Shown here: piece after piece, positions 44,740 to 53,881 of the stretch
Numbering within the stretch: position 1 is the stretch's first letter
How the letters are laid out: each line of letters begins with the position of its first letter
Source: Caulobacter ginsengisoli
GTDB taxonomy: Bacteria; Pseudomonadota; Alphaproteobacteria; Caulobacterales; Caulobacteraceae
Reading direction: 5' to 3'
Assembly (NCBI RefSeq): GCF_030814835.1
Contig: NZ_JAUSVS010000001.1
Location: 935,001-999,000, forward strand
DNA length: 64,000 nt
Notes under the pieces: generated by a model
What the model saw: the letters and a program-made list of their open reading frames with translations, nothing else
The model's database searches: none
Told to the model about the DNA's origin: nothing
Translations under genes and position numbers: made by a program

Positions 44740-45200
44740 CGCGCCCCGCCCAGCAGTTGGCGCTTGATCGAGACCATTTCCAGCGCCGCCCGCGCCGCGC
44801 CGCCGCCCTTGTCGCCCTCGGAGATGCGGGCGCGGGCCCAGGCCTGGTCCTCGTCCTCGACGGTCAGGATGCCGTTGCCGATCGCCAGCCGCTTGCCGAT
44901 GGCCAGGTCCATCAGGCCCCGGGCCGACTCGTTGGAGACGATCTCGAAATGGTGGGTCTCGCCACGGATGACCACGCCCAGCGCCACATAGCCGTCATAG
45001 CGCACGCCGGCCGGGCGATGGCCGCCCTCGTCCGCCAGGGCGATCACGGCCGGAATTTCCAGCGCGCCCGGCACGCTGATCACGTCATGCTCGGCCCCGA
45101 ACGCCTGAATGGCCTGCACGGCGCCGTTCAGCAGTTCGTCCGACAGGTCGGAATAGAACCGCCCCTCGACGATCAGAATGCGCACGGGGTCTTCCTGCAT
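44736..45200 (-). CDS. ribH: 6,7-dimethyl-8-ribityllumazine synthase
   Basis: A 154-residue lumazine synthase. It has [57 protein letters not shown] with the catalytic His, and [16 protein letters not shown]. It condenses the RibBX product with aminoribitylaminouracil. ATG at 45200 follows GAGAG; an in-frame TTG four codons upstream is less likely. It sits 15 bases after ribBX. Confidence 0.95.
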   Translation of the reverse strand: MQEDPVRILIVEGRFYSDLSDELLNGAVQAIQAFGAEHDVISVPGALEIPAVIALADEGGHRPAGVRYDGYVALGVVIRGETHHFEIVSNESARGLMDLAIGKRLAIGNGILTVEDEDQAWARARISEGDKGGGAARAALEMVSIKRQLLGGAR

Positions 45201-45215
45201 GGTCGCTCTCAAAAC

Positions 45216-46334
45216 CTATTCGGCGCCTGCAATGGGCGCTCGGCCGACGATCTTCAAGCCATAACCTTCCAGGGCCGCCGGCTTGAAGGCGCTGGAGGTC
45301 AAGAGGGTCATGTCGCGGACCCCCAGGTCCAGCAGGATCTGGGCGCCGACGCCATAGTCGCGGATGGCGTGCTGGCGGAACTGCGCCCCGGCCGCCATCT
45401 CGCCGCCGTAGCGTTCCGACAGCCAGGTCGGGTTGGGATCGCGGATGAACACCGCCACCCCCGGGCCGTCATGGGCGCCGATGGCCTTCAGGGCATTGGG
45501 CACATAGTCCCGCCGCGCGCCCACGAAGCCCAGCAGGTCGCCGGCGAAGTCGACCTGGTGCATGCGCACGAGCGTGGGCTTGCTGGCCTCGATCCGTCCC
45601 TTGACCAGGGCGATGTGCTCGCAGCGGTCGATCAGGTTGCGATAGATGATCATCCGGAACTCGCCGCCATAGACGCTCTCGAACGGCGTCTCCAGCACCC
45701 GCTCGACCTGCCGCTCGTTGCGGCGGCGGTAGGCGATCAGGTCGGCGATGGTGCCGATCTTCAGGCCATGCAGCTGGGCGAAGGCGACCAGGTCCGGCAG
45801 GCGGGCCATGGTCCCGTCGTCCTTCATGATCTCGCAGATCACCCCGGCCGGGATCAGCCCGGCCATGCGCGAGATGTCGACGGCCGCCTCGGTATGGCCG
45901 GCGCGGACCAGAGTCCCGCCGTCCTTGGCCACCAGCGGGAAGACGTGGCCGGGCGAGACGATGTCGTCGGGGCCCTTGCCGGGGTCGATGGCCACGGCGA
46001 CCGTGTGGGCGCGGTCATGGGCGGAGATGCCGGTGGTGACGCCCTCGCGGGCCTCGATGGAGACGGTGAAGGCTGTGCCCATGCCCTCGCGGTTCTCCGA
46101 AGCCATCGGCGGCAGGCGCAGCTGGCGGGCGCGGTCGGCGGTGATGGAGAGGCAGATCAGGCCGCGCGCATGACGGGCCATGAAGTTGATCTGGTCGGGG
46201 GTGGCGAACTGGGCCGGGATGATGACATCGCCCTCGTTCTCGCGGTCCTCGGCGTCGACCAGGATGTAGGGCCGGCCGTTGCGGGCGTCCTCGATGATGT
46301 CCTCGATCGGGGAGATGGGGGTGTCTTCGCTCAT
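45216..46334 (-). CDS. ribB: RibBX: DHBP synthase fused to degenerate GTP cyclohydrolase II domain
   Basis: A 372-residue fusion. The N-domain (about 1-205) is an intact 3,4-dihydroxy-2-butanone-4-phosphate synthase: VDAEDRENEGDVIIPAQFAT and VRAGHTEAAVDISRMAGL. The C-domain aligns with GTP cyclohydrolase II, but the zinc and catalytic segments are lost: the usual 'R-HSEC-LTGD' is VRMHQVDFAGD (His259 region) and 'RCDCG' is ARRDYV. It should therefore lack cyclohydrolase activity, as described for RibBX variants; a separate RibA must exist elsewhere. ATG overlaps the ribE stop by 4 bases. Confidence 0.93.
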   Translation of the reverse strand: MSEDTPISPIEDIIEDARNGRPYILVDAEDRENEGDVIIPAQFATPDQINFMARHARGLICLSITADRARQLRLPPMASENREGMGTAFTVSIEAREGVTTGISAHDRAHTVAVAIDPGKGPDDIVSPGHVFPLVAKDGGTLVRAGHTEAAVDISRMAGLIPAGVICEIMKDDGTMARLPDLVAFAQLHGLKIGTIADLIAYRRRNERQVERVLETPFESVYGGEFRMIIYRNLIDRCEHIALVKGRIEASKPTLVRMHQVDFAGDLLGFVGARRDYVPNALKAIGAHDGPGVAVFIRDPNPTWLSERYGGEMAAGAQFRQHAIRDYGVGAQILLDLGVRDMTLLTSSAFKPAALEGYGLKIVGRAPIAGAE

Positions 46335-46924
46335 GACGCAGTCTCCTGCCAGCGGGCGAGGTAGCGCGCCAGCATGTCGATCTCGAGATTGACGCGGCTG
46401 CCGGGCTTCAGGGCGCCCAGGCTGGTCACGTCCCAGGTGTGGGGAATGATGTTGAGGCCAAAGACATCGTCCTCGACCTCGTTGACGGTCAGCGACACGC
46501 CCTCGACGGCGATGGAGCCCTTGGCGGCGATATAACGGTGCAAAGGCCGGGGCGCGCGGATGCGGTAGCGGTGCGAGCCACCCTCCGGCTCGATGCTCAG
46601 CACCTCGCCGACGCCATCGACGTGACCGGAGACGACATGGCCGCCCATCTCGTCGCCGAGTTTGGCGGCGCGTTCCAGGTTGACCCGCGTTCCTTCACCC
46701 CAGTCCCCCAGGGTCGTCTTGGAAAGCGTCTCTTCGGAAACCTCGACCGCGAACCAGCCCGGTCCCTTTTCCACCACCGTCAGGCAGCAGCCGGCATGGC
46801 TGATCGACGCGCCAAGGTCGATGGTGGCGGTGTCATAGGCCGTCTCGACCTCGTAGCGGCGGTCGCGGTTGGTCTGGCGGACCGAGCGGACACGGCCCAC
46901 GTCGGTGACGATGCCGGTGAACAT
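46331..46924 (-). CDS. ribE: Riboflavin synthase alpha chain
   Basis: A 197-residue enzyme with two lumazine-binding repeats. The N-terminal MFTGIVTDVGRVRS and the mid-protein GHVVSGHVDGVGEVLSIEPE mark the two barrels; IAVEGVSLTVNEVEDDVFGL is in the second. It dismutates two lumazines to riboflavin. ATG at 46924 shares one base with the ribD stop (TGATG). The frame continues upstream of the ATG only as a shadow of ribD. Confidence 0.95.
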   Translation of the reverse strand: MFTGIVTDVGRVRSVRQTNRDRRYEVETAYDTATIDLGASISHAGCCLTVVEKGPGWFAVEVSEETLSKTTLGDWGEGTRVNLERAAKLGDEMGGHVVSGHVDGVGEVLSIEPEGGSHRYRIRAPRPLHRYIAAKGSIAVEGVSLTVNEVEDDVFGLNIIPHTWDVTSLGALKPGSRVNLEIDMLARYLARWQETAS

Positions 46925-47565
46925 CAGCTTCTCCCGTAACGCTCCCAGAGATCGTCGCCGACCTCGTGGATACTCAACCGCCGAAACCGCGGCGCAGCGG
47001 CCAGGGCCTTCAACGGAAAGGCCCCAACCGCCGGACGCCCCTCGTCGCCCAGCACGATGGGCGCGCGGAACCACTCGACCGCATCGACAAGGTCGGCGCC
47101 CAGGAAGCTGGCCGCCACCTGCCCGCCGCCCTCGATCATCACCGCCCCGACCCCGGCCGCTTCCAGCGCCGCCAGGGCGGCGGCCGGATCGACCCGGCCA
47201 TCGCTCGCCTCGACTTGCAGCACGGTGACCCCTGCGTCAGTCAAACGGTCGTTTGAATCTTTTGTGGTGACGACAATGGTCGGGATGCGGTCGGCGGTTT
47301 CGACCAGCTTGCAGGCCGGTGGAATGCGCAGCCGACTGTCCAGCACCACCCGGCGCGGCTGCGGGCCGACATAGCCCGGCAGGCGCACGGTCAGTTCCGG
47401 ATCGTCGGCGATCACCGTATCCACCCCCACCAGCACCGCCATGTGAATGGCGCGCAGGCGGTGGACCTCCTCGCGGGCCGCCGGACCGGTGATCCAACGG
47501 CTTTCCCCGGAGGCGGTGGCGATGCGTCCGTCGAGCGAGGTGGCCAGTTTGAGCGTGACGCTCAA
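46924..47565 (-). CDS. ribD: RibD reductase domain only (5-amino-6-(5-phosphoribosylamino)uracil reductase)
   Basis: A 213-residue protein that starts directly at the reductase domain: SVTLKLATSLDGRIATASGE, SRWITGPAAREEVHRLRA, VLVGVDTVIADDPELTVRLP and VMIEGGGQVAASF. Full RibD has about 360 residues, with an N-terminal zinc deaminase (H-A-E...PC..C); none is present here or in any frame between nrdR and this gene. The start is TTG at 47565, backed by GGAGGA 6 bases upstream. The deaminase must be encoded elsewhere. The gene begins 2 bases after nrdR. Confidence 0.9.
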   Translation of the reverse strand: MSVTLKLATSLDGRIATASGESRWITGPAAREEVHRLRAIHMAVLVGVDTVIADDPELTVRLPGYVGPQPRRVVLDSRLRIPPACKLVETADRIPTIVVTTKDSNDRLTDAGVTVLQVEASDGRVDPAAALAALEAAGVGAVMIEGGGQVAASFLGADLVDAVEWFRAPIVLGDEGRPAVGAFPLKALAAAPRFRRLSIHEVGDDLWERYGRS

Positions 47566-47567
47566 AC

Positions 47568-48035
47568 CTAGTCCTCCGCCTCTTCGCGAAGGCCCTCGTC
47601 GCTGAGGAACTGGGCGAAGTCGTCGGTGTGGCGGAAGTCGCGATAGACCGAGGCGTAGCGGACATAGGCGACATCATCGAGCGACTTGAGCGCCTTCATG
47701 ACCATCTCGCCGACCACGGTGCTGGGCAGTTCCGTCTCGCCCATGCTTTCCAGCTGGCGGACGATGCCGTTGACCATGCGCTCGACCCGCTCGGGATCCA
47801 GCGGCCGTTTGCGGATGGCCACCGAGATCGAGCGCATCAGCTTTTCGCGGTCGAAGGGATTACGCCGGCCCGAGCGCTTGAGGATGGTCAGCTCGCGCAG
47901 CTGCACCCGCTCGAACGTCGTGAATCGGCCACCGCATTCGGGGCAGAGCCGGCGACGGCGGATGGCCGCGCCGTCTTCCGACGGGCGGCTGTCCTTGACC
48001 TGGCTTTCGGCATGGCCGCAGAACGGGCAACGCAT
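47568..48035 (-). CDS. nrdR: Transcriptional repressor NrdR
   Basis: A 155-residue NrdR. The N-terminal zinc ribbon has [18 protein letters not shown] and [16 protein letters not shown]. The ATP-cone follows, with [20 protein letters not shown], then [20 protein letters not shown]. It senses ATP/dATP and represses ribonucleotide reductase genes. It sits between glyA and the rib genes, an arrangement common in alphaproteobacteria. Confidence 0.97.
   Translation of the reverse strand: MRCPFCGHAESQVKDSRPSEDGAAIRRRRLCPECGGRFTTFERVQLRELTILKRSGRRNPFDREKLMRSISVAIRKRPLDPERVERMVNGIVRQLESMGETELPSTVVGEMVMKALKSLDDVAYVRYASVYRDFRHTDDFAQFLSDEGLREEAED
47572..47577 (-). promoter_or_regulatory. Shine-Dalgarno site that decides the ribD TTG start
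   Basis: GGAGGA on the minus strand, inside the last codons of nrdR and 6 bases before the TTG of the RibD reductase. The perfect match and spacing make initiation at this TTG credible, and so argue that the short RibD is the real product rather than a fragment of a longer one. Confidence 0.75.
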
Positions 48036-48063
48036 GATGTGGCCCCTCCCGACCGGGCCCTAA

Positions 48064-49356
48064 CTACCTATTGTAGATGGGGAAGCGCCGCGTCAACGCA
48101 ACCGCCGCTTCCCGCACCCGCGCCTCGACCGCCGGATCGCCGTCCGGATTGGCCGAAAGACCGTCCAGCACCTCGCCCATCCAGAGGCCAATCTGGCGGA
48201 ATTCCGCCGGGCCGAAGCCGCGCGTGGTGCCGGCCGGGCTGCCGACCCGGATGCCCGAGGTCTTGGTCGGAGGCAGCGGATCGAAGGGGATGCCGTTCTT
48301 GTTGGTGGTGATGTGGGCCCGCTCCAGGGCGACCTCGGCGGCCGTGCCAGTGACGTTCTTGGGGCGCAGATCGACCAGCATGACATGGCTGTCGGTGCCG
48401 CCCGAGACGATGGCCAGTCCCGCCTCCTGCAGGCCGGCGGCCATGGCCTTGGCGTTCTCGACGACGCGGCGGGCATAGTCCTTGAACTCGGGCTGCAAGG
48501 CTTCCTTGAAGGCCACGGCCTTGGCGGCGATGACATGCTCCAGCGGCCCGCCCTGCAGCCCCGGGAAGATGGCCGAGTTGAACTTCTTGCCCAGGTCCGG
48601 GTCGTTGGAGAGGATCATGCCGCCGCGCGGGCCGCGCAGGGTCTTGTGGGTGGTGGTGGTCACCACATGGGCGTGCGGCACCGGGTTGGGATAGACCCCG
48701 CCCGCCACCAGGCCGGCATAGTGGGCCATGTCGACCATCAGCCAGGCGCCGATGCTGTCGGCGATCCTGCGGAAGCGGGCGAAGTCGATGGTGCGGCCGT
48801 AAGCCGAGCCGCCAGCGATGATCAGTTTGGGCTTCTCGCGCTGGGCGACTTCTTCGACATTGTCGTAGTCGATGAGCTGGTCGTCCTTGCCGACGGTGTA
48901 GGAGACCGGGCGGAACCACTTGCCCGACTGGTTGGCGGGACTGCCGTGGGTCAGGTGGCCGCCGGCGGCCAAGTCCATGCCCATGAAGGTGTCGCCCGGC
49001 TTGAGCAGGGCCATGAACACACCCTGGTTCGCCTGGGCCCCGCTGTGCGGCTGGACGTTGGCGTAGGCCGCGCCGAACAGTTCCTTGGCCCGGTCGATGG
49101 CCAGTTGCTCGATGACATCGATGACCTCGCAGCCGCCGTAGTACCGCTTGCCGGGATAACCCTCGGCATACTTGTTGGTCAGCACCGAGCCCTGGGCCTC
49201 GAGCACGGCCTTGGAGACGATGTTCTCGGACGCGATCAGTTCGATCTGGTCCTGCTGGCGCTGCAGCTCGCCGGCGATAGCCTTGGCGATGTCGGGATCC
49301 GACGTCGCCAGGTCCTGGCCGAAAAAGGCGCTCTGGAAAGAGGTAGGGGCGTTCAT
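48064..49356 (-). CDS. glyA: Serine hydroxymethyltransferase
   Basis: A 430-residue PLP enzyme. The PLP Lys is K238 in [53 protein letters not shown] and [16 protein letters not shown] are all present. It interconverts serine and glycine with tetrahydrofolate. ATG at 49356 follows GAGGAG. A possible promoter upstream (TTGATC, 16 bases, TAAAGA) would drive the whole glyA-nrdR-rib-nusB-thiL series. The gap to nrdR is 28 bases. Confidence 0.97.
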   Translation of the reverse strand: MNAPTSFQSAFFGQDLATSDPDIAKAIAGELQRQQDQIELIASENIVSKAVLEAQGSVLTNKYAEGYPGKRYYGGCEVIDVIEQLAIDRAKELFGAAYANVQPHSGAQANQGVFMALLKPGDTFMGMDLAAGGHLTHGSPANQSGKWFRPVSYTVGKDDQLIDYDNVEEVAQREKPKLIIAGGSAYGRTIDFARFRRIADSIGAWLMVDMAHYAGLVAGGVYPNPVPHAHVVTTTTHKTLRGPRGGMILSNDPDLGKKFNSAIFPGLQGGPLEHVIAAKAVAFKEALQPEFKDYARRVVENAKAMAAGLQEAGLAIVSGGTDSHVMLVDLRPKNVTGTAAEVALERAHITTNKNGIPFDPLPPTKTSGIRVGSPAGTTRGFGPAEFRQIGLWMGEVLDGLSANPDGDPAVEARVREAAVALTRRFPIYNR

Positions 49357-49510
49357 GGGCGACTCCTCGTCTGGGCGCTGGTCGCGCCCTCTTTAGCGCC
49401 GGTGGCGGCGCGATCAATCGGAACCCGACTCAGCGGGCATGCGTTGGGCTTCGACAGGCAGGTGTCCGGACGGGCGCCGGTCTCGCTGTAAGCGTTCATG
49501 AAGGACCGCC

Positions 49511-49951
49511 ATGACTGACGTCCGGGACACCGACGCCCCCTCCCCCGATCAACTGCTGACTGCCAGCGCCGAGATCGTGTCGGCCTATCTCGGCCAGAAC
49601 CAGATTCAGGCGGCGACCATTCCCGACCTGATCCGCTCGGTCCATGGCGCCCTGACCAGCCTGGGCGGCGCGGCGGCGGCGCCGGCCGAACGGCCCAAGC
49701 CGGCCGTGCCGATTGGCCGGTCGGTGCAGCACGATCACATCGTCTGCCTGGAAGATGGGGTGAAGCTGAAGATGCTGAAGCGCTATCTGCGCTCGCACTA
49801 CAATCTGAGCCCAGAGGACTATCGCCGCCGCTGGGGCCTGCCGCCGGAATATCCCATGGTCGCCCCGGCCTATGCGGAGCGGCGCTCGGAATTCGCCAAG
49901 AAGATCGGGCTTGGAAAAGGGGTTCGGCGGCGGACGTCTCGCTCCAACTAA
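49511..49951 (+). CDS. mucR: MucR/Ros family transcriptional regulator
   Basis: A 146-residue zinc-finger regulator. The N-terminal oligomerisation part (about 12-50) is helical. The Ros/MucR finger is in HDHIVCLEDGVKLKMLKRYL and RSHYNLSPEDYRRRWGLPPE, with the Cys and His spacing of the family, ending in YPMVAPAYAERRS. In Caulobacter, MucR1/2 act with SciP and CtrA in cell-cycle control; the equivalent role here is inference. AAGGA precedes the ATG by 5 bases. The gene is divergent from glyA. Confidence 0.92.
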   Translation: MTDVRDTDAPSPDQLLTASAEIVSAYLGQNQIQAATIPDLIRSVHGALTSLGGAAAAPAERPKPAVPIGRSVQHDHIVCLEDGVKLKMLKRYLRSHYNLSPEDYRRRWGLPPEYPMVAPAYAERRSEFAKKIGLGKGVRRRTSRSN

Positions 49952-49952
49952 A

Positions 49953-51179
49953 TTAGGCGGCGACACCGCCCATACGGGCGATATTGCAGTGGGCCCAGAG
50001 TTTCTCAAGCGCTGAAACGAGATCGCGCATCATGTCGTCCGTATGGAACGGCGTGGGCGTGAAGCGCAGGCGCTCGGTGCCGCGCGGCACGGTCGGGTAG
50101 TTGATCGGTTGCACATAGATGCCGTGATCGCTCAGCAGCATGTCCGAGACCATCTTGCAGTGCACCGGATCGCCGACCAGCACCGGCACGATATGGCTGA
50201 CCGAAGGCATGACCGGCAAGCCGGCCTCCTTCATCATCGCCTTGAGGGTGGCGGCGCGCTCCTGGTGGGTGACGCGCACTTCGTTGTGGTTCTTCAGCCA
50301 GCGCACCGAGGCCACCGCCCCGGCGGTCAGGGCCGGCGGCAGCGAGGTGGTGAAGATGAAACCGGACGCAAATGAGCGGATGGCGTCGACCATGTCGGCG
50401 TCGCCGGCGATGTAGCCGCCCATGACCCCGAAGGCCTTGCCCAGGGTGCCTTCGATGATGTCGATCTGGTCCATCACCCCGTCGCGCTCGGCGACGCCGG
50501 CCCCGCGCTCGCCATAGAGGCCAACGGCGTGAACTTCATCCAGGTAGGTGATGGCGTTGTATCTCCTGGCCAGCGCCGCGGTGGCGGCCAGGTCGGCGAT
50601 ATCGCCGTCCATGGAATAGACGCTCTCGAAGGCCACCAGCTTGGGCGCGTCGATCGGGGCGGCGGCCAGCAGTTCCTCGAGGTGTTCCAGGTCGTTGTGG
50701 CGGAAGATGTGCCGCACGCCGCCACCGTTGCGGATGCCCGAGATCATCGAGGCGTGGTTGAGGCTGTCGGAATAGGTGATCAGCCCGGGCAGGATCTTCT
50801 GCAGGGTCGAAAGCGCCGCCTCGTTGGCCACATAGCCGGAGGTGAACAGCAGGGCCGCTTCCTTGCGGTGCAGGTCGGCCAGCTCGCGCTCGAGTTCGAC
50901 GTGGTGGTGGGTGGTGCCGGAGATGTTGCGGGTGCCGCCCGAGCCGGAGCCGTTGGCGTCGATGGCCGCGTGCATGGCGTCCAGGACGACGGGGTTCTGA
51001 CCCTGGCCGAGATAGTCGTTCGAGCACCAGACCACGACGTCGCGCTCGGCGCCGTCATCGGTGGTCCAGGTGGCGCGCGGGAAGGCGCCGCGATGGCGTT
51101 TCAGATCGGCGAACACGCGGTAGCGGCCCTCTTTGCGGACCTGATCCACGGCGTTCTTGAAGGCGGCCTTGTAATCCAT
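49953..51179 (-). CDS. hemA: 5-aminolevulinate synthase
   Basis: A 408-residue PLP enzyme of the C4 (Shemin) heme pathway. It has [40 protein letters not shown], and PLP Lys248 in [18 protein letters not shown]. It joins glycine and succinyl-CoA to 5-aminolevulinate, which HemB (56.8 kb) then condenses. ATG at 51179. The 196-base upstream region shows no FNR-type box (TTGAT-4-ATCAA). Confidence 0.97.
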   Translation of the reverse strand: MDYKAAFKNAVDQVRKEGRYRVFADLKRHRGAFPRATWTTDDGAERDVVVWCSNDYLGQGQNPVVLDAMHAAIDANGSGSGGTRNISGTTHHHVELERELADLHRKEAALLFTSGYVANEAALSTLQKILPGLITYSDSLNHASMISGIRNGGGVRHIFRHNDLEHLEELLAAAPIDAPKLVAFESVYSMDGDIADLAATAALARRYNAITYLDEVHAVGLYGERGAGVAERDGVMDQIDIIEGTLGKAFGVMGGYIAGDADMVDAIRSFASGFIFTTSLPPALTAGAVASVRWLKNHNEVRVTHQERAATLKAMMKEAGLPVMPSVSHIVPVLVGDPVHCKMVSDMLLSDHGIYVQPINYPTVPRGTERLRFTPTPFHTDDMMRDLVSALEKLWAHCNIARMGGVAA

Positions 51180-51375
51180 CGACGCTCTATCCCGGTCCTG
51201 CGCCCCCCCACGGGACGGTGGCCGGCTCCTGTTAATCTGGTGGCGGACATCGCATGCGCAACTGACCGCTGTCCACTTAACGAGAATTCATACGCCCGGC
51301 GAGTTCGTGAATCTACGTATCCCTGGCGTCAAACACCGCCTGCGACAGCTTGGCTTGTGGAACAGGTTCGGACTT

Positions 51376-52272
51376 CTAGCCGAGTTCGTCAATCTTTCCC
51401 CGCATAAGTTGCAGCACGGCGGAGAAATCCTTGCCGCCGAATCCCAGGCCGTCGAACATCGCGTAGAGCGCCTCGGCCTGGGCCCCCAGCGGCGTCGTCG
51501 CCCCGGCCTTGGCCGCCGCCTCCTGGGCCAGCTTCAGGTCCTTGAGCATCAGGGCGGTGAGGAAGCCGCCCTCATAGCCCCGATTCGACGGCGCGGTCGG
51601 CACGGGGCCGGGCCAGGGGCAGTAGGTGGTCAGCGACCAGCACTGGCCCGAGGACTGCGAGGCGATCTCGAAGAATCGGTCCGGCGCCAGGCCCAGCTTC
51701 TCGGCCAGGGCGAAGGCCTCGCAGGTCCCGAGCATCGAGATGCCCAGCAGCATGTTGTTGCAGATCTTGGCCGCCTGCCCCGCCCCGCTGGCCCCGGCAT
51801 GGACCACGGCCCGGGCCATCGGCTGAAGCACCGCCTCAACCGCCGGGAAGTCGGCGTCGTCACAACCGACCATGAAGGCCAGGGTGCCGGCGTCAGCCGC
51901 CATGATGCCGCCGGAGACCGGGGCGTCGGCGAAGCGGAAACCCTTGGCCGCCGCCATCGCCGCGACCGCCCGGGCGCTGTCGACATCGATGGTCGAGCAG
52001 TCGATCAGCAAGGCCCCTTGAGCAACATTGGGCAGGATGTCGGTCTCGTAGACTGCCCGCACATGCTGGCCGGCCGGCAGCATGGTGATCACCACCTCGG
52101 CCTGCCCGACCGCCTCGGCGGCCGAAGCCGCCGGCTGGCAACCGGCCGCCACCGCCTTGTCGATGGCGGCGGCGGCGAGGTCGAAGGCCAGCACGGTCTG
52201 GCCGGCCTTCACCTGGTTGGCGGCCATGCCGCCGCCCATATTCCCCAGGCCGATGAAGGCGATACGCGACAT
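51376..52272 (-). CDS. mmsB: 3-hydroxyisobutyrate dehydrogenase
   Basis: A 298-residue dehydrogenase. The N-terminal Rossmann motif is IAFIGLGNMGGGMAANQVKA, the substrate site is DAPVSGGIMAADAGTLAFMV, and the catalytic Lys is in GASGAGQAAKICNNMLLGIS. It oxidises 3-hydroxyisobutyrate in valine breakdown, fitting the acyl-CoA dehydrogenase and hydrolase genes at 53.9-56.7 kb. It is the last of the minus-strand gene set. Confidence 0.92.
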   Translation of the reverse strand: MSRIAFIGLGNMGGGMAANQVKAGQTVLAFDLAAAAIDKAVAAGCQPAASAAEAVGQAEVVITMLPAGQHVRAVYETDILPNVAQGALLIDCSTIDVDSARAVAAMAAAKGFRFADAPVSGGIMAADAGTLAFMVGCDDADFPAVEAVLQPMARAVVHAGASGAGQAAKICNNMLLGISMLGTCEAFALAEKLGLAPDRFFEIASQSSGQCWSLTTYCPWPGPVPTAPSNRGYEGGFLTALMLKDLKLAQEAAAKAGATTPLGAQAEALYAMFDGLGFGGKDFSAVLQLMRGKIDELG

Positions 52273-52277
52273 GCGTC

Positions 52278-53036
52278 CTACGCTTTCGGCTTGCGGAACT
52301 TGAGGACGAACTGGTCGGTCTTGCCCTTGATCGAGTCGTCGAAGACGCTGACGGTGCGCGGGTCCTCCTTGTTGCGCAGGACATCGCTTTCACCTTCCAG
52401 CACGAAACCGGCGGCCTTCAGCTCGGTCTTCACCGTTTCGATGTCGATGCGGTGCAGCTTGGCGGACAGGGTGTCGCCCGTGCCGTCCGGCGCATAGTGG
52501 TCGATGACCAGGAAGACGCCGCCGGGCTTGAGGCTATCGAACAGCCCCTTGTTGATGGCGGCCAGTTGCGCGGGCGTCGCCTGGCCCAGATGCAGGTCAT
52601 GATAGTTCTGGGCGGTCCACAGCACGTCCAGCTTCTCGGGGAAGGCGATGGCGCCCAGGCTGAAGCTTTCCGGGGTGACGTTGGAGAGCTTGGCGACCGC
52701 GTCGAGCGGCTTCTGGTAGTCGGGATTGTATTTGATGAACTCGGCGGGCTGGTAGGCGTAGACGTGGCCCTTGGGGCCCACCACGGCCGAGAACAGGCGG
52801 GTGAAATAGCCTCCGCCGATGACGAAATCGCCGACCTTGTCGCCAGGTTTGACCCCGGCGAAGGCGAGCAGCTCGGCCGGGTGGCGGGCGGCGTCGCGGG
52901 CCTTGTCCTCGTCCGTGCGATCCGGCGAGGCCAGGGCGGCGGCATAGGCGTCGGGTTTGCTGACGACCATCGAGGGGACGGCGACAAGGGCGAAGCTCAG
53001 CGCGGCGAGCGCCGCGACGGCGAAACGGTTTTTCAT
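52278..53036 (-). CDS. Exported class I methyltransferase-fold protein
   Basis: A 252-residue protein with a signal peptide (VAALAALSFALVAVPSMVVS). After it comes a class I methyltransferase-like Rossmann fold with GDKVGDFVIGGGYFTRLFSA in place of the usual motif I 'DxGxGxG', VDVLWTAQNYHDLHLGQATP and GGVFLVIDHYAPDGTGDTLS. It is a paralogue of the following lipoprotein (see 53037-53831). SAM is not expected in the periplasm, so it may not be a true methyltransferase. It starts 1 base from the paralogue's stop. Confidence 0.85.
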   Translation of the reverse strand: MKNRFAVAALAALSFALVAVPSMVVSKPDAYAAALASPDRTDEDKARDAARHPAELLAFAGVKPGDKVGDFVIGGGYFTRLFSAVVGPKGHVYAYQPAEFIKYNPDYQKPLDAVAKLSNVTPESFSLGAIAFPEKLDVLWTAQNYHDLHLGQATPAQLAAINKGLFDSLKPGGVFLVIDHYAPDGTGDTLSAKLHRIDIETVKTELKAAGFVLEGESDVLRNKEDPRTVSVFDDSIKGKTDQFVLKFRKPKA

Positions 53037-53831
53037 TTAACGCGCGCTCCTGGGTTTGCGGAATTTGTAGACGAACTGGTCGGTCTCGCCCCGGACCTTC
53101 GGATCGAAGACCTTGAGGCTCTTGTCGTCTTTCGGATTGCGCAGGACTTTGGTTTCACCCTCGAAGATGAAACCGGCGGCCAGCACCTCCTTTTTCACAG
53201 TTTCGGCGTCGATGCGGTGCAGGGTCTCGGTGTCGCGCAGGCCGGAACCGGGCTGGGCGGCATGGTCGATGACGATATAGACCCCGCCCGGCTTGAGCGA
53301 GGCGAAGATGGCGCGGTTGACCACGGAGAGGTCGGCCGGGCCCATGAAGCTGTCATGCATGTCGTGGTAGTTCTGGGCGGTCCAGACCACGTCCAGCTTC
53401 TCGGGCGCGGCGAACTGGCTGAGCAGCCTCAGCACCAGCGAGACATTCTTGTAATTCGGATCGTCGGTGATGGCTTTGACCGCCGGCGGCCGCTTGGCCA
53501 GCTTGGTCAGTTCGTCCGGCACATAGGCGTAGACATGGCCCTTGGGCCCCACGACCTTGGAGAAGATGCGGGTGAAATAGCCGCCGCCGGGGATCAGGTC
53601 GGCGACCTTCATGCCAGGCTTGACGCCCGCCCAGGCGATCACCTCGCCGGGCTTGCGGGCGCCGTCACGGTCGCGGTCCGCCTTGGGCCGGCCCGGATCG
53701 GCCAGGGCCGCGGCGACGTACGGCGGGACGGCGATGCTGGCTTCGGGCGGCGGCGGAGGCGGCGGCGGCACGGTGGCGCAGGCGGTCAGCGCCACGCAGG
53801 CGGCCAGGGTCGCGGCGAGTCCAAAACGCAT
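53037..53831 (-). CDS. Lipoprotein class I methyltransferase-fold protein
   Basis: A 264-residue lipoprotein with lipobox LTAC (AACVALTACATVPPPPP) and a Pro spacer. The core is homologous to the preceding protein: KVADLIPGGGYFTRIFSKVV, LDVVWTAQNYHDMHDSFMGP and GGVYIVIDHAAQPGSG, then the shared FVYKFRKPRS end. The conserved NYHD and IDHxA segments suggest a metal or substrate site. ATG at 53831 follows GGGAGGA. Both genes probably form one transcript with the downstream dehydrogenase gene. Function unknown. Confidence 0.85.
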   Translation of the reverse strand: MRFGLAATLAACVALTACATVPPPPPPPPEASIAVPPYVAAALADPGRPKADRDRDGARKPGEVIAWAGVKPGMKVADLIPGGGYFTRIFSKVVGPKGHVYAYVPDELTKLAKRPPAVKAITDDPNYKNVSLVLRLLSQFAAPEKLDVVWTAQNYHDMHDSFMGPADLSVVNRAIFASLKPGGVYIVIDHAAQPGSGLRDTETLHRIDAETVKKEVLAAGFIFEGETKVLRNPKDDKSLKVFDPKVRGETDQFVYKFRKPRSAR

Positions 53832-53881
53832 CGAATTCCTCCCGATACTCAATTTGGGGCCGTCCTACCGCTCTTTGGCGG

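Noticed and set aside
44757..46364. A 535-codon open frame on the plus strand opposite ribH-ribBX
   Set aside because: It spans two clear genes on the other strand, has no recognisable motifs and the same biased composition as other antisense frames.
51180..51375. FNR/FixK-type box or small RNA in front of hemA
   Set aside because: No TTGAT-4-ATCAA motif and no convincing terminator hairpin were found in this 196-base gap; I see nothing definite in it.
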